Positions 8,390-17,812 of a DNA stretch of 64,000 nucleotides are shown one piece after another. The notes under the pieces are model-generated. The model was not told the DNA's origin. It saw only the letters and a program-made list of their open reading frames with translations, and did not search any database. Source of the stretch: Marinobacter antarcticus (GTDB taxonomy: Bacteria; Pseudomonadota; Gammaproteobacteria; Pseudomonadales; Oleiphilaceae). Positions within the stretch are counted from its first letter, which is position 1; each line of letters opens with the position of its first letter. The DNA is taken from assembly GCF_011049865.1 (NCBI RefSeq), contig NZ_DRGY01000138.1:37025-101024 (forward strand), written 5' to 3'. A program made the translations under genes and the position numbers.

Positions 8390-9550
8390 GTGAAATTCAC
8401 AGCCGAACACGAAGCCCTGAGAAAAACCGTCCGCGATTTCGTGCAAAAAGAAATCAACCCCCATTGCGACGCGTGGGAAGAAGCCGGCGAGTTCCCCATT
8501 CGTGAAATATTCAAGAAAATGGGCGATTTGGGCTTGCTCGGCATTCAAAAGCCCGAAGAATACGGCGGCATGGGGCTGGATTACAGCTACAACCTCGTAG
8601 CGGCTGAAGAACTGGGCATGGCCAATTGCGGCGGCGTACCCCTGGCCGTTGGTGTGCAAACCGACATGTGCACGCCGGCCATTGCTCGCTTTGGCTCTGA
8701 CGAACTGAAGCGAAAATTTCTGGCACCGGCTATCGCCGGCGACATGGTCGGCTGCATTGGCGTGAGTGAAGTCGGTGCAGGTTCCGACGTGGCGGGCATG
8801 AAAACCAACGCCAAAAAAGACGGCGATGACTACATCATCAACGGCTCCAAAATGTGGATCACCAACAGTCCGAAAGCCGACTTTATTTGCCTGCTGGCCA
8901 ACACCAGCGACGACAAGCCGCACAAGAACAAATCCCTGATTATCGTGCCCATGAACACGCCGGGCATCACCATGAGCCCGCACCTGAACAAGCTGGGCAT
9001 GCGCTCTTCCGAGACCGCTCAGATCTTCTTTGACGACGTTCGCGTGCCACAGCGTTACAGAATTGGCGCCGAAGGTACGGGCTTCATGATGCAAATGCTG
9101 CAGTTCCAGGAAGAGCGTTTGTGGGGTGCCGCCAACGTGATCAAAGCGCTGGAAAACTGCATCAATCAGACCATTGATTACTGTCGCGAGCGCAAGACGT
9201 TCGGGATTCCGCTGATCGACAACCAGGTGATTCACTTCCGCCTGGCCGAATTGCAAACCGAAGTAGAGGCCCTGCGCGCCCTCACCTATCAGGCCTGCGA
9301 ACTGCACATTGAAGGCAAGGAAGTGACCAAGCTCGCGTCCATGGCCAAACTGAAGGCCGGCCGCCTCGGGCGTGAGGTTACCGACAGCTGTCTGCAGTAC
9401 TGGGGTGGCAACGGTTATATGTGGGACAACCCCGTATCCCGTGCCTTTCGTGATGTTCGGCTGGTGTCTATTGGCGGTGGTGCCGATGAAATCATGCTGG
9501 GGATTATTTGCAAGATGATGGGCACTTTGCCTGGCAAGCGCAAAAGCTGA
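8390..9550 (+). CDS. atuD: Citronellyl-CoA dehydrogenase (acyl-CoA dehydrogenase family)
   Basis: A 386-residue flavin acyl-CoA dehydrogenase. It starts with GTG, supported by AGGAG at 8377-8381. FAD/substrate signatures include GCIGVSEVGAGSD (121-133) and WGGNGY near the C-terminus. The usual C-terminal catalytic Glu position reads IGGGADE, with no Glu, as in isovaleryl-CoA dehydrogenase. Glu242 in FQEERLW aligns by eye with that enzyme's alternative base. Predicted reaction: citronellyl-CoA to geranyl-CoA with electron transfer to ETF. It is the first gene after inverted-repeat element A and may need its own translation signal or promoter. Confidence 0.9.
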   Translation: MKFTAEHEALRKTVRDFVQKEINPHCDAWEEAGEFPIREIFKKMGDLGLLGIQKPEEYGGMGLDYSYNLVAAEELGMANCGGVPLAVGVQTDMCTPAIARFGSDELKRKFLAPAIAGDMVGCIGVSEVGAGSDVAGMKTNAKKDGDDYIINGSKMWITNSPKADFICLLANTSDDKPHKNKSLIIVPMNTPGITMSPHLNKLGMRSSETAQIFFDDVRVPQRYRIGAEGTGFMMQMLQFQEERLWGAANVIKALENCINQTIDYCRERKTFGIPLIDNQVIHFRLAELQTEVEALRALTYQACELHIEGKEVTKLASMAKLKAGRLGREVTDSCLQYWGGNGYMWDNPVSRAFRDVRLVSIGGGADEIMLGIICKMMGTLPGKRKS

Positions 9551-9605
9551 ACTCAGGTGCCAGACCGGACTACCGGCCCCAAAATAATGTTCGTGGAGTC
9601 TACCG

Positions 9606-10427
9606 ATGGAAACCTTGCCTCATTGCGACACACTGCTTCTGGAAAAACAGGGGGCAGCCCTGCACATAACCATCAACCGGCCGAACTCCCGGAACGCCAT
9701 GAGCCTGCAGATGGTTGCCGAGCTGTCCGCGATATTCACCGAAGTGGAATCTAATCCCAGCATACGCGCCTTGGTTATCCGCGGTTCCGGTGGACATTTC
9801 TGTGCCGGCGGCGACATCAAAGACATGGCTGGCGCCCGCAACCACAAAGCCGGTGAAGGCGAAACCGACCCGTTCTACCGCCTCAACCGTGCCTTCGGGC
9901 AGATGATCCAGCAGGTAAACGAATCCTCCAAAGTCGTCATTGCCATCACCGAAGGCGCCGTTATGGGTGGCGGCTTTGGCTTGGCCTGCGTGTCAGACGT
10001 CGCCATCGCCGGCCCCACAGCCAAGTTCGGCATGCCGGAAACGTCCCTGGGCATCATCCCGGCGCAGATCGCACCGTTTGTCGTAGAACGCATCGGCCTG
10101 ACCCAGGCCCGTCGACTTGCGCTACTTGGATTAAGAATCGGAGCAGAAGAAGCCTGCGCACTGGGCATCGTTCACCAAGCCGCTGCATCGGATGAAGAAC
10201 TGAACGACATGTTAGCCAAGGCACTGGATCGCATTCGCCATTGCGCGCCAAACGCAACAGCCCAAACCAAAGCCCTGCTCCACCGAGTAGGCCACGAGCC
10301 CATGAGTAGATTACTCGACAGCGCCGCTGAAATGTTCACAGCAGCCGTCCGAAGCAGCGAAGGCGCCGAAGGCACCATGGCGTTCATGCAAAAACGCCCG
10401 CCAGCTTGGGCAGACGAAAACCATTGA
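9606..10427 (+). CDS. atuE: Isohexenylglutaconyl-CoA hydratase (crotonase family)
   Basis: A 273-residue enoyl-CoA hydratase/isomerase family protein. It has the oxyanion-hole motif GHFCAGGDIKDM, the second GAVMGGGFGLACVSDVAIA motif, and PETSLGIIPAQ carrying a likely catalytic Glu. In the atu pathway it hydrates isohexenylglutaconyl-CoA to 3-hydroxy-3-isohexenylglutaryl-CoA. The following lyase step is not encoded here; in Pseudomonas it is shared with the leucine (liu) pathway. It lies 55 nt after atuD and 33 nt before atuF. Confidence 0.9.
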   Translation: METLPHCDTLLLEKQGAALHITINRPNSRNAMSLQMVAELSAIFTEVESNPSIRALVIRGSGGHFCAGGDIKDMAGARNHKAGEGETDPFYRLNRAFGQMIQQVNESSKVVIAITEGAVMGGGFGLACVSDVAIAGPTAKFGMPETSLGIIPAQIAPFVVERIGLTQARRLALLGLRIGAEEACALGIVHQAAASDEELNDMLAKALDRIRHCAPNATAQTKALLHRVGHEPMSRLLDSAAEMFTAAVRSSEGAEGTMAFMQKRPPAWADENH

Positions 10428-10460
10428 TTGCGGCCTTGTACCGATTAAGAGAAATACGCC

Positions 10461-12431
10461 ATGCTGAAAAAATTACTGATAGCGAACCGGGGCGAAATCG
10501 CAGTCCGGGTTATTCGCACCGCCAAAGCCCTCGGATACCGCACCGTGGCCGTCTACTCCGAGGCAGACGCCAACGCAATGCACACCGAACTGGCAGATGA
10601 AGCCGTTTGCATAGGCCCAGCGCAAGTGGCGGCGTCTTACCTCAATGCTGACGCCATACTCGATGCCGCCCGCAAAACCGGCGCAGATTGCATCCACCCT
10701 GGCTACGGCTTTCTCTCTGAAAATGCTGGCTTCTCCAATGCCTGCAAAGCAGCCGGCATCGTATTCGTAGGCCCGCCGGCCAGCGCCATCGAACTCATGG
10801 GTAGCAAGCGACGCTCAAAAATCGCCATGCAAAAAGCCGGCGTACCCGTGGTTCCCGGTTACGAAGGCGACAACGCAGGCGATGACGAACTGATCGCCGC
10901 AGCAGCGGACATCGGCTACCCGCTGATGATCAAAGCCTCCGCCGGCGGCGGTGGCCGGGGCATGCGCCTGGTGCATCAAGAATCCGAACTGGCCGACAAC
11001 ATCAAACGCGCCAGATCCGAATCCAAACAAGCCTTTGGCGACGACGAACTGATCCTCGAAAAAGCCGTCATCGAACCCCGCCATATCGAAATACAGGTCT
11101 TCGCCGACCGTCACGGCAACGCCGTTTACCTTGGCGAGCGGGACTGTTCGGTACAGCGTCGGCACCAGAAGGTGGTCGAAGAAGCGCCCTCGCCCTTTGT
11201 GACACCCGAACTTCGGGCCGCCATGGGCGACGCCGCCGTAACAGCGGCCCTTGCCTGCAACTACGAAGGCGCGGGTACCGTCGAATTTCTCGTCGACAAA
11301 GACCGTAACTTCTACTTCCTGGAAATGAACACGCGCCTGCAGGTAGAACATCCGGTTACCGAACTGATCACCGGGCAGGATCTGGTGGCCTGGCAGCTCT
11401 CGGTTGCCGAAGGCCTACCGCTGCCACTGGCTCAGAACGATATTGAACTGAACGGCCACGCCATTGAAGTCCGGCTTTACGCGGAAGATCCCGCCAATGG
11501 CTTCACACCCCAAACCGGCCCGCTGCATGTCTTTCAGCCGGCAGAGGGCGAAGGCCTGCGCTATGACACAGGCGTGCGTTCCGGTGATGAGGTAACGCCA
11601 CACTACGACCCCATGCTTGCGAAGGTTATCGCCTGGGGCGAAAACCGTGATGAAGCCCGTCGTCGGTTGATCCGGGCCTTGGAAGACACCACCATTTTTG
11701 GCCTGACAACCAACCGGTATTTCCTTAGCCGCATCATCGCAGACAGCACGTTTGGTGCCGGCGAGGCCACCACCGCGTTCCTGCAGCAGTCCTTCAGCGC
11801 AGACCCATCACTGCAGCCGGCGAAGACGCAAATCCGCCAGCTCGCACTTGCAGCCTGCGTATTGGCCCATGGCACCAGTGGCCAGGAAGCCTGGAGCAAC
11901 GCACCGGCTACCCACACCCCCATGAAGCTTGAAACCGGAGGTGAGACCGTTGAGTTATTGGTGCAAAGCAACGGCCAAAATCTCTCCGCCCGTCTCGGCC
12001 ATGAACACTATGAATTGACCATAGCCAGCATCCAGAACGGCCTCTTGTGCGTTGTCGACAAGGGTATTCGTCAGCGTTGTCACTATCACCGCGACGGAGA
12101 TTCTCTTCATTTGCAGGCATTCGGAAAATCGTGGTCAGTGACGGATCTTACTCACCAGCCAGCCGCCGGCGCCAACGGAGAAGGCAACGGGCGCATTCCA
12201 GCTTCAATGGACGGCGCCATTATCGACGTACTGGTCGAGCCCGGCCAAACCGTTCGCCAGGGTGAAACCCTCGTCATACTGGAAGCCATGAAAATGGAGC
12301 ACCCGGTGAAAGCAGACTGTGACGGGGTTGTTGCCCAGGTTCTGACTCGCAAAGGCGATCAGGTCAGGCGCAATCAGTTACTGGTGGAAGTGACCATCGA
12401 CGAAGCATCCGAATCGGAGAACAAAAAATGA
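10461..12431 (+). CDS. atuF: Geranyl-CoA carboxylase, biotin-containing (alpha) subunit
   Basis: A 656-residue fusion. Biotin carboxylase covers residues about 1-450: LLIANRGEIAVRVIR at the start, a glycine-rich ATP-grasp loop ASAGGGGRGM, and EMNTRLQVEHPVTE. After a linker/BT domain comes a C-terminal biotinyl carrier domain, about 585-645, with the biotin-accepting Lys611 in EAMKMEH. It carboxylates its own biotin with ATP and bicarbonate and passes CO2 to AtuC. Its stop overlaps the atuG start (ATGA), implying translational coupling. 3-methylcrotonyl-CoA carboxylase alpha is the nearest alternative; context argues for geranyl-CoA. Confidence 0.93.
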   Translation: MLKKLLIANRGEIAVRVIRTAKALGYRTVAVYSEADANAMHTELADEAVCIGPAQVAASYLNADAILDAARKTGADCIHPGYGFLSENAGFSNACKAAGIVFVGPPASAIELMGSKRRSKIAMQKAGVPVVPGYEGDNAGDDELIAAAADIGYPLMIKASAGGGGRGMRLVHQESELADNIKRARSESKQAFGDDELILEKAVIEPRHIEIQVFADRHGNAVYLGERDCSVQRRHQKVVEEAPSPFVTPELRAAMGDAAVTAALACNYEGAGTVEFLVDKDRNFYFLEMNTRLQVEHPVTELITGQDLVAWQLSVAEGLPLPLAQNDIELNGHAIEVRLYAEDPANGFTPQTGPLHVFQPAEGEGLRYDTGVRSGDEVTPHYDPMLAKVIAWGENRDEARRRLIRALEDTTIFGLTTNRYFLSRIIADSTFGAGEATTAFLQQSFSADPSLQPAKTQIRQLALAACVLAHGTSGQEAWSNAPATHTPMKLETGGETVELLVQSNGQNLSARLGHEHYELTIASIQNGLLCVVDKGIRQRCHYHRDGDSLHLQAFGKSWSVTDLTHQPAAGANGEGNGRIPASMDGAIIDVLVEPGQTVRQGETLVILEAMKMEHPVKADCDGVVAQVLTRKGDQVRRNQLLVEVTIDEASESENKK

Positions 12432-13261
12432 ACACACTGAAAAACCAAACCATCTTTATTACCGGCGCCAGCCGGGGTATCGGCCGTCAGATCGCTATTG
12501 CCTGTGCCCGCCAGGGCGCCAATGTTGTCATCGCGGCGAAGTCAGACACACCACACCCTAAGCTGCCAGGCACCATTCACACAGTAGCCGAAGAGGTTCG
12601 TGCGGCAGGTGGCCAGGCGCTGCCTTTGGTTCTCGACGTGCGCGATGAAAAACAGATAAAACAGCGTATCGATGAGGCCGCCGAGCACTTTGGCGGCCTT
12701 GATGCATTGATCAATAACGCCGGCGCCATACGCCTGACCGGCGTAGAAAACCTGAAGATCAGCCGCTTCGACCTAATGCACCAAGTGAACGCCCGCGCAG
12801 TACTTGCCTGCAGCCAGGCTGCCCTGCCCTGGCTCAAAAAAACCGGTCGTGGCCATATTCTGAGCATGTCGCCGCCACTGAACCTGGATCCAAAATGGTT
12901 CGCGCAGTTCGGGCCTTATACCTCAACAAAATACGCGATGACCATGATCAGTATCGGCATGGCACAGGAATTCCGGCGTTACGGAATTGCCGTGAACACT
13001 CTTTGGCCCAAAACGCTCATCGCGACCGCCGCCATTCAATATGAAGTGGGTGGCGAGCAATTGATGGCACAGGGCAGAACGCCGGAAATCATGGCCGATG
13101 CGACCGTTAGCATCCTGAATCGATCGTTAGACGAGATGACCGGCCAAAACCTGATTGACGAAGACGTGCTCCGCCAAGACGGCGTCACCGATTTCGAGAG
13201 ATACCGGTACATAGCGGGTGATAAGCCCCTATTGCCAGATCTTTACCTGGACCAGCCTTAA
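12428..13261 (+). CDS. atuG: Short-chain dehydrogenase AtuG, probable citronellol/citronellal dehydrogenase
   Basis: A 277-residue SDR of the HSDL2-like group. It has the cofactor motif TGASRGIG (12-19), NNAG (96-99), and the classical active-site pair Tyr164 and Lys168 in YTSTK. Unlike AtuB it is thus a conventional oxidoreductase. By context it oxidises the terpene alcohol or aldehyde, or a downstream hydroxy intermediate. Its ATG overlaps the atuF stop by 4 nt. Confidence 0.85.
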   Translation: MNTLKNQTIFITGASRGIGRQIAIACARQGANVVIAAKSDTPHPKLPGTIHTVAEEVRAAGGQALPLVLDVRDEKQIKQRIDEAAEHFGGLDALINNAGAIRLTGVENLKISRFDLMHQVNARAVLACSQAALPWLKKTGRGHILSMSPPLNLDPKWFAQFGPYTSTKYAMTMISIGMAQEFRRYGIAVNTLWPKTLIATAAIQYEVGGEQLMAQGRTPEIMADATVSILNRSLDEMTGQNLIDEDVLRQDGVTDFERYRYIAGDKPLLPDLYLDQP

Positions 13262-13316
13262 GGCGAGGTTATCCCAAGGCCCTAAACACATTATAAAAAT
13301 ACCTTACGGAAAGCCC

Positions 13317-15140
13317 ATGGACCACGACAACGTTACAGCGATGGACATCGTGCGCAGCCTGCCGGGAATATTCAAAAGATTCCCGACTATTGCAAAAGGG
13401 TACTATTACTACTCGATCAAGGACGCGCAGAATACCCTTACCCTCGGGACCCTGGTTGAAAACAACGCTGAAAAGCACGGGAACAGGCCGGCAATTCTTT
13501 TTGAGGATTGCCGCATCACCTGGGGTGACTTCAACGCCTGGGCCAACCGCATTGCCGGTTACTTTCTGGCACAGGGGCTGAAAAAAGGCGATTCCATCGC
13601 TGTATTCCTTGAAAATCGTCCGGAAATTCTGGCAGTGGTGGCGGGCGCAGCCAAGATCGGGGTTGCCTGCGCAATGCTGAACGCCTCCCAGAAAGGCAAC
13701 GTACTGAAACACAGCGTCAACCTGATCAAGCCGAAAATGATGGTGATTGGTGAGGAGCTGATACCTGCCTTTGATGGGATTAAAGCAGGCCTTCAGCCCG
13801 ACCATCCCACGCCTTTTTTATTCCTTGCCGACACCAATACCCTCAACGCCTTCGGCGATGCCCCCTCGGGCTACGCCAACATGGCGCAGCAGATCAGCAC
13901 ATTTAACAGCGAAGACCCCGTTCTGAGCGATCCGCCCAGAACCGGAGACATAGCGATTTACCTGTTCACCTCCGGCACCACAGGTCTGCCTAAGGCCGCC
14001 CCTGCCTCCCACAACAAGTTCCTGAAAGCCTATGGCGGCTTTGGCCTGATGTCTCTGGCCATGAAGCCGGAAGACGTCTTCTACTGCGCCCTACCGCTGT
14101 ATCACGGCACCGGGCTTGTGGTTTGCTGGGGCTCGGTACTCGCCGGCGGATCTGCCTTTGCCCTGCGCCGAAAATTCTCTGCCAGCGCCTTCTGGGACGA
14201 CGTGCGCCGCTATGATGCCACCGTCTTTGGCTACATCGGCGAACTCTGCCGTTACCTGCTCAACCAGCCGCCCAGCGATCAGGACCGCAACCACCGGCTA
14301 ACCAGAATGCTCGGCAACGGCTTGCGCCCGTCTATCTGGAAAGAGTTCAAAGACCGGTTCGGTATTGAAACCATTGCAGAGCTCTATGCGTCCAGCGAGG
14401 GCAACATCGGCTTCAGCAACTTCTTCAACCTGAACAAAACCGTCGGCTTGTCTACCGCGCCGTACAAACTGGTGAAATTCCATGACGGCACCCGCGACCC
14501 AATTCGGAACCGCAACGGCATCCTGCAGGAAGTAACGAAAGGTGATCCAGGACTGCTCATCGGTGAGATCACGAAAAAGTGGGGTTTTGAGGGTTACACT
14601 CAGAAAGACGCCACGGAGAAATCCATCCTGCGCGATGCCTTTAGAAGAGGAGATTCCTGGTTCAACACTGGCGATGTGCTGAGAGACATCGGCTGTCGCC
14701 ATCTGCAGTTCGTGGACCGTATGGGGGATACGTTTCGCTGGAAAGGCGAGAACGTTTCAACCAACGAAGTGGAAAACATCATCGACGGCTCGGGAATGGT
14801 CGAGGAAGCTATCGTCTACGGCGTGGAGATCCCGAAAACCAGCGGCAAAGCCGGCATGGTGACGCTGGTACCGAACAGTCGCACCTTTGAAATCAACAAA
14901 CTGCTGGCATTCATGCGGGCCAACCTGCCAGCGTATGCGGTTCCGGTGTTTGTGCGCATTACCCACGCCATCGAGAAAACCGGCACGTTCAAGTATCGCA
15001 AGGTGGATATCCAGAAAGCCGGTTACGCTCTGGCGCGGCCCAGTGAGCACGTTTTCGCTTGGCTGCCAAAAACCGAGGGTTACATTCAACTAACCCCTGA
15101 GCTGATTACGGATATTGATGCTGGCATGTTTAACTTCTGA
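13317..15140 (+). CDS. atuH: Acyl-CoA synthetase AtuH (FATP/very-long-chain type)
   Basis: Taken from the ATG at 13317 (607 residues). The frame is open further upstream, but that would overlap atuG; GGAAAG precedes this ATG. An AMP-forming ligase: P-loop YLFTSGTTGLPKAAP, adenine motif YASSEGN, and WFNTGD then FVDRMGDTFRWKGENV, which mark the fatty-acid-transport-protein/very-long-chain subgroup. Likely role: activation of citronellate or geranate to the CoA thioester, feeding AtuD. Last gene of the cluster, 55 nt after atuG; the downstream neighbour is convergent. Confidence 0.88.
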   Translation: MDHDNVTAMDIVRSLPGIFKRFPTIAKGYYYYSIKDAQNTLTLGTLVENNAEKHGNRPAILFEDCRITWGDFNAWANRIAGYFLAQGLKKGDSIAVFLENRPEILAVVAGAAKIGVACAMLNASQKGNVLKHSVNLIKPKMMVIGEELIPAFDGIKAGLQPDHPTPFLFLADTNTLNAFGDAPSGYANMAQQISTFNSEDPVLSDPPRTGDIAIYLFTSGTTGLPKAAPASHNKFLKAYGGFGLMSLAMKPEDVFYCALPLYHGTGLVVCWGSVLAGGSAFALRRKFSASAFWDDVRRYDATVFGYIGELCRYLLNQPPSDQDRNHRLTRMLGNGLRPSIWKEFKDRFGIETIAELYASSEGNIGFSNFFNLNKTVGLSTAPYKLVKFHDGTRDPIRNRNGILQEVTKGDPGLLIGEITKKWGFEGYTQKDATEKSILRDAFRRGDSWFNTGDVLRDIGCRHLQFVDRMGDTFRWKGENVSTNEVENIIDGSGMVEEAIVYGVEIPKTSGKAGMVTLVPNSRTFEINKLLAFMRANLPAYAVPVFVRITHAIEKTGTFKYRKVDIQKAGYALARPSEHVFAWLPKTEGYIQLTPELITDIDAGMFNF

Positions 15141-15149
15141 AATCGGCTC

Positions 15150-15190
15150 TAGCCTTTCAGTCGCTGCTTTGCGCCAAAACTAAAAGGCTA
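15150..15190. terminator. Possible bidirectional terminator between atuH and the convergent oxidoreductase
   Basis: TAGCCTTT (15150-15157) and AAAGGCTA (15183-15190) form an 8-bp perfect stem with a 25-nt loop between two convergent stops. The long loop and lack of a clear U-run make it weak. Confidence 0.35.
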
Positions 15191-15197
15191 CGAGAAC

Positions 15198-16178
15198 TCA
15201 GGAGCCAACCTTAAGCACCACCTTGCCAGTAGCACGCCGCTCACTCAGCGCCCTCAGAGCCTTGGCGTAATCCTCGAACTCAAACACTTCGCTGATGTTT
15301 GGGTCGATTTTGCCTTCGGCATAAAGCTTCATCAAATCCATCATGTTCTGGGCGCTCGTTTCTGGCTCGCGCTGGGTGAAACTGCCCCAGAACACGCCAA
15401 CAACCGAACAACCTTTCAGAAGTGTCAGATTCGCCGGAATTTTCGGGATATCCCCCGCAGCAAAGCCGATGATCAAGTGGCGACCGTTCCAGGCCATGGC
15501 GCGCAACGCCTGCTCGGTGAAATCGCCGCCTACGGGGTCGTAAATCACGTCCACGCCCTTGCTGTTCGTCAGGCGCTTTACCGCGTCTTTCAACGGCTCT
15601 TCGGTGTAGTTGATCAGCTCATCTGCGCCCGCCGCTCTGGCAACTTCAAGCTTCTCCGCTGAGCTGGCAGCAGCAATAACGTGGGCGCCCATGGCTTTGC
15701 CCAACTCTATCGTAGCAAGGCCTACACCGCCGCTGGCGCCCAGAACCAGAAGGCTTTCGCCAGGCTGGATGTTGGCGCGCTGTTTGAGGGCGTAATAGGA
15801 CGTGCCGTAAACCATGGTAAACGCCGCGGCTTTCTCGTCGCTCATGCCTTCTGGCACCGGAAGCAGGTTGTGCTCGGGCACGATGACTTCTTCGGCAAAA
15901 GCGCCGTAACCGGTCAGGCCGGCCACTCGGTCGCCCACCTTGAAGCGGGTTACCTTGTCGCCTATCGCAATGACTTCACCGGACATTTCGCCGCCGGGAG
16001 AGAATGGCATGGTCGGCTTGAGCTGGTATTTACCTTCGATAATAAGCGTGTCAGGAAAGTTCAGCCCGGCTGCTTTCACGCGGACTTTAACACCGCGACC
16101 TTTGGCTTCAGGGCTCGGTACGTCTTCAATTACGAGCTTTTCAGCCGGGCCGTATTCTTTACAGAGGATGGCTTTCAC
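15198..16178 (-). CDS. NADPH:quinone oxidoreductase family protein (zinc-free MDR)
   Basis: The start is set at the GTG complementary to 16176-16178 (326 residues), because AGGAG lies 5 nt upstream and the protein then begins MKAILCKEYGP, usual for the family. It is a medium-chain reductase with a GroES-like N-terminal domain and a Rossmann domain carrying LVLGASGGVGLATIELGKAMGA. No zinc-binding Cys cluster is seen. It likely reduces quinones or other electrophilic carbonyls with NADPH. Convergent with atuH, so not part of that operon. Substrate unknown. Confidence 0.85.
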   Translation of the reverse strand: MKAILCKEYGPAEKLVIEDVPSPEAKGRGVKVRVKAAGLNFPDTLIIEGKYQLKPTMPFSPGGEMSGEVIAIGDKVTRFKVGDRVAGLTGYGAFAEEVIVPEHNLLPVPEGMSDEKAAAFTMVYGTSYYALKQRANIQPGESLLVLGASGGVGLATIELGKAMGAHVIAAASSAEKLEVARAAGADELINYTEEPLKDAVKRLTNSKGVDVIYDPVGGDFTEQALRAMAWNGRHLIIGFAAGDIPKIPANLTLLKGCSVVGVFWGSFTQREPETSAQNMMDLMKLYAEGKIDPNISEVFEFEDYAKALRALSERRATGKVVLKVGS

Positions 16179-16390
16179 GGAAACTCCTGCAACGATGCTG
16201 CTGTTTGATTCTGACAGGACAGAGATTCTGCCCGTTCGTGGTTTCAATCAAGCTAAACAGAGTCACCCCATGAAGCAAATAAATCTCTTTTATCCATCTG
16301 AATAAAGATTGTTTATAGTTGTGGCGTTGTGTGGATCGTTGTTGGTTGGAGCATTGTTGGCCAGAGCGTTATCGCTAAAGGCGTTAGGGC

Positions 16391-16957
16391 TTACAGCATC
16401 GTACCAGCATAAATCAGCGCTCCCAGCAGGCAGGCAGCCGCAGCGAGCAGGCCCATGCGCAGTTTCCAGGAATAGGCCTGTGCCTTTTGTTTCGGTGCGT
16501 TCCGGTCATTCGGATTAACCGACTTCTGGTTTTGACTGGCGCTGCGAACCAATCCGATCATTTCTTCGCATTGCCCGGAGGTGAACGATGCAGGATTAAA
16601 ACTATCCAGGTTATGGCTTGCCAGAAATCGACGAACGTCCGTTGAGAGCGGCACGTACTTCATGGACCAATTGCTGAACGTTCGTGCCTCAAGGGGCTCA
16701 TCCATCAATTTGACGATAGTGCGATGCCTGCTGTCCTGCTTGATGCGCTCATAGGTTTTTCGAACATCCTCTTCTTCACCTTCCAGATATTGAAAGAATC
16801 GATTATCCCCGTAATAGAGACCCCCGACGAGGTCGCACTTGCCGTTATTCCGGCGCGACGCCATGAGAATTCGGGCAACGTGGGGCTCAACACCCTGCTC
16901 TACTGGTTTGGGTGCGAACGTGGCTTCACTGGCATAGGCCAGACGCGTGAGAGGCAT
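16391..16957 (-). CDS. BLUF-domain blue-light sensor with C-terminal membrane anchor
   Basis: A 188-residue protein. Residues 1-97 form a BLUF flavin photoreceptor domain. The key residues are visible: Tyr8 in LAYAS, Asn37/Asn38 in SRRNN, and Gln56 in FFQYLEG, followed by the family's DSRHR stretch. No GGDEF, EAL or other output domain is attached. Instead a polar linker (about 120-165) leads to one hydrophobic helix (about 169-185) at the very C-terminus, which would tether the sensor to the inner membrane facing the cytosol. GGAG lies 8 nt before the ATG. Its partner and output are unknown. Confidence 0.88.
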   Translation of the reverse strand: MPLTRLAYASEATFAPKPVEQGVEPHVARILMASRRNNGKCDLVGGLYYGDNRFFQYLEGEEEDVRKTYERIKQDSRHRTIVKLMDEPLEARTFSNWSMKYVPLSTDVRRFLASHNLDSFNPASFTSGQCEEMIGLVRSASQNQKSVNPNDRNAPKQKAQAYSWKLRMGLLAAAACLLGALIYAGTML

Positions 16958-17155
16958 ATCAGAAACTCCGTATATCGGATTAACGGGAAGCAGACAGCAG
17001 AGTACGTCCAGGGACGCTGTTATGGATCATAGACGCCGGCGAAAACAGGCTCTTCGAATCGCTATTCGGGATGAATCAAAAGCGGTTTTCCGCTATCCTC
17101 CTCACTCTTGTTACAGACTACTCAGAAAGCATCCGCCTCCCAGTCAGAATCCGCT

Positions 17156-17773
17156 ATGTTCGACGTTGTTTATTCGCTTGAAATGATTGGAATTATTGCC
17201 TTTGCCATATCCGGCATGGTGGTTGCGCGTTCGAAGAACATGGATCCCGTCGGGGTTTTCACCATCGCATTTATTACCGCCCTTGGGGGTGGAACCCTCC
17301 GTGATCTCATCATGGCGAATCATCCGGTTTACTGGATCAAGCACGAAGAACAACCCATCCTTATTCTCGCCATGGCGATTGTATTCAGCTACTGGAAGCG
17401 TTCAGAGCGTATTCGCGAATCCTGGATTGTATTTCCGGATGCCATCGGGCTCGGTACCTTCTCGATACTCGGTGCGCAACTGGCTCTCGATATGGGCCAC
17501 TCATGGTTTATCGCCTCACTGCTTGGCGTGATGACAGGTACATTTGGTGGCGCCTTGCGCGACACTATTTGCAACGAAGTACCCTTCATTTTCCGCAAAG
17601 ATCAGATTTATGCGTCTATTTCGTTCGCCGGCTGCTGGCTTTATTTTCTGTGCCAGTGGGCGTTGCAAAGCGAAGTGCTTGCGCTGGCGATTGGCCTGCT
17701 CTTTATTGTTATTGTTCGAATGGCTGCGGTGCGATTCGACATCCGCTTACAGCGTGATCCAACGCAAAACTGA
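17156..17773 (+). CDS. TRIC/UPF0126 family membrane protein (YicG-like)
   Basis: 205 residues from the ATG at 17156. The frame is open back to a TTG at 17108, but that start has no support. An integral membrane protein with about seven hydrophobic helices arranged as an internal duplication; each half holds a Gly-rich motif followed by Arg-Asp (ALGGGTLRDLI and TFGGALRDTI). The family is related to trimeric intracellular cation channels. The bacterial members' physiological substrate is not settled. It is upstream of the purine permease on the same strand (39-nt gap) and may be co-transcribed. Confidence 0.85.
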   Translation: MFDVVYSLEMIGIIAFAISGMVVARSKNMDPVGVFTIAFITALGGGTLRDLIMANHPVYWIKHEEQPILILAMAIVFSYWKRSERIRESWIVFPDAIGLGTFSILGAQLALDMGHSWFIASLLGVMTGTFGGALRDTICNEVPFIFRKDQIYASISFAGCWLYFLCQWALQSEVLALAIGLLFIVIVRMAAVRFDIRLQRDPTQN

Positions 17774-17812
17774 CATCCCACACTCTGATACCCCGAGAGG
17801 CCGACACCCGAC

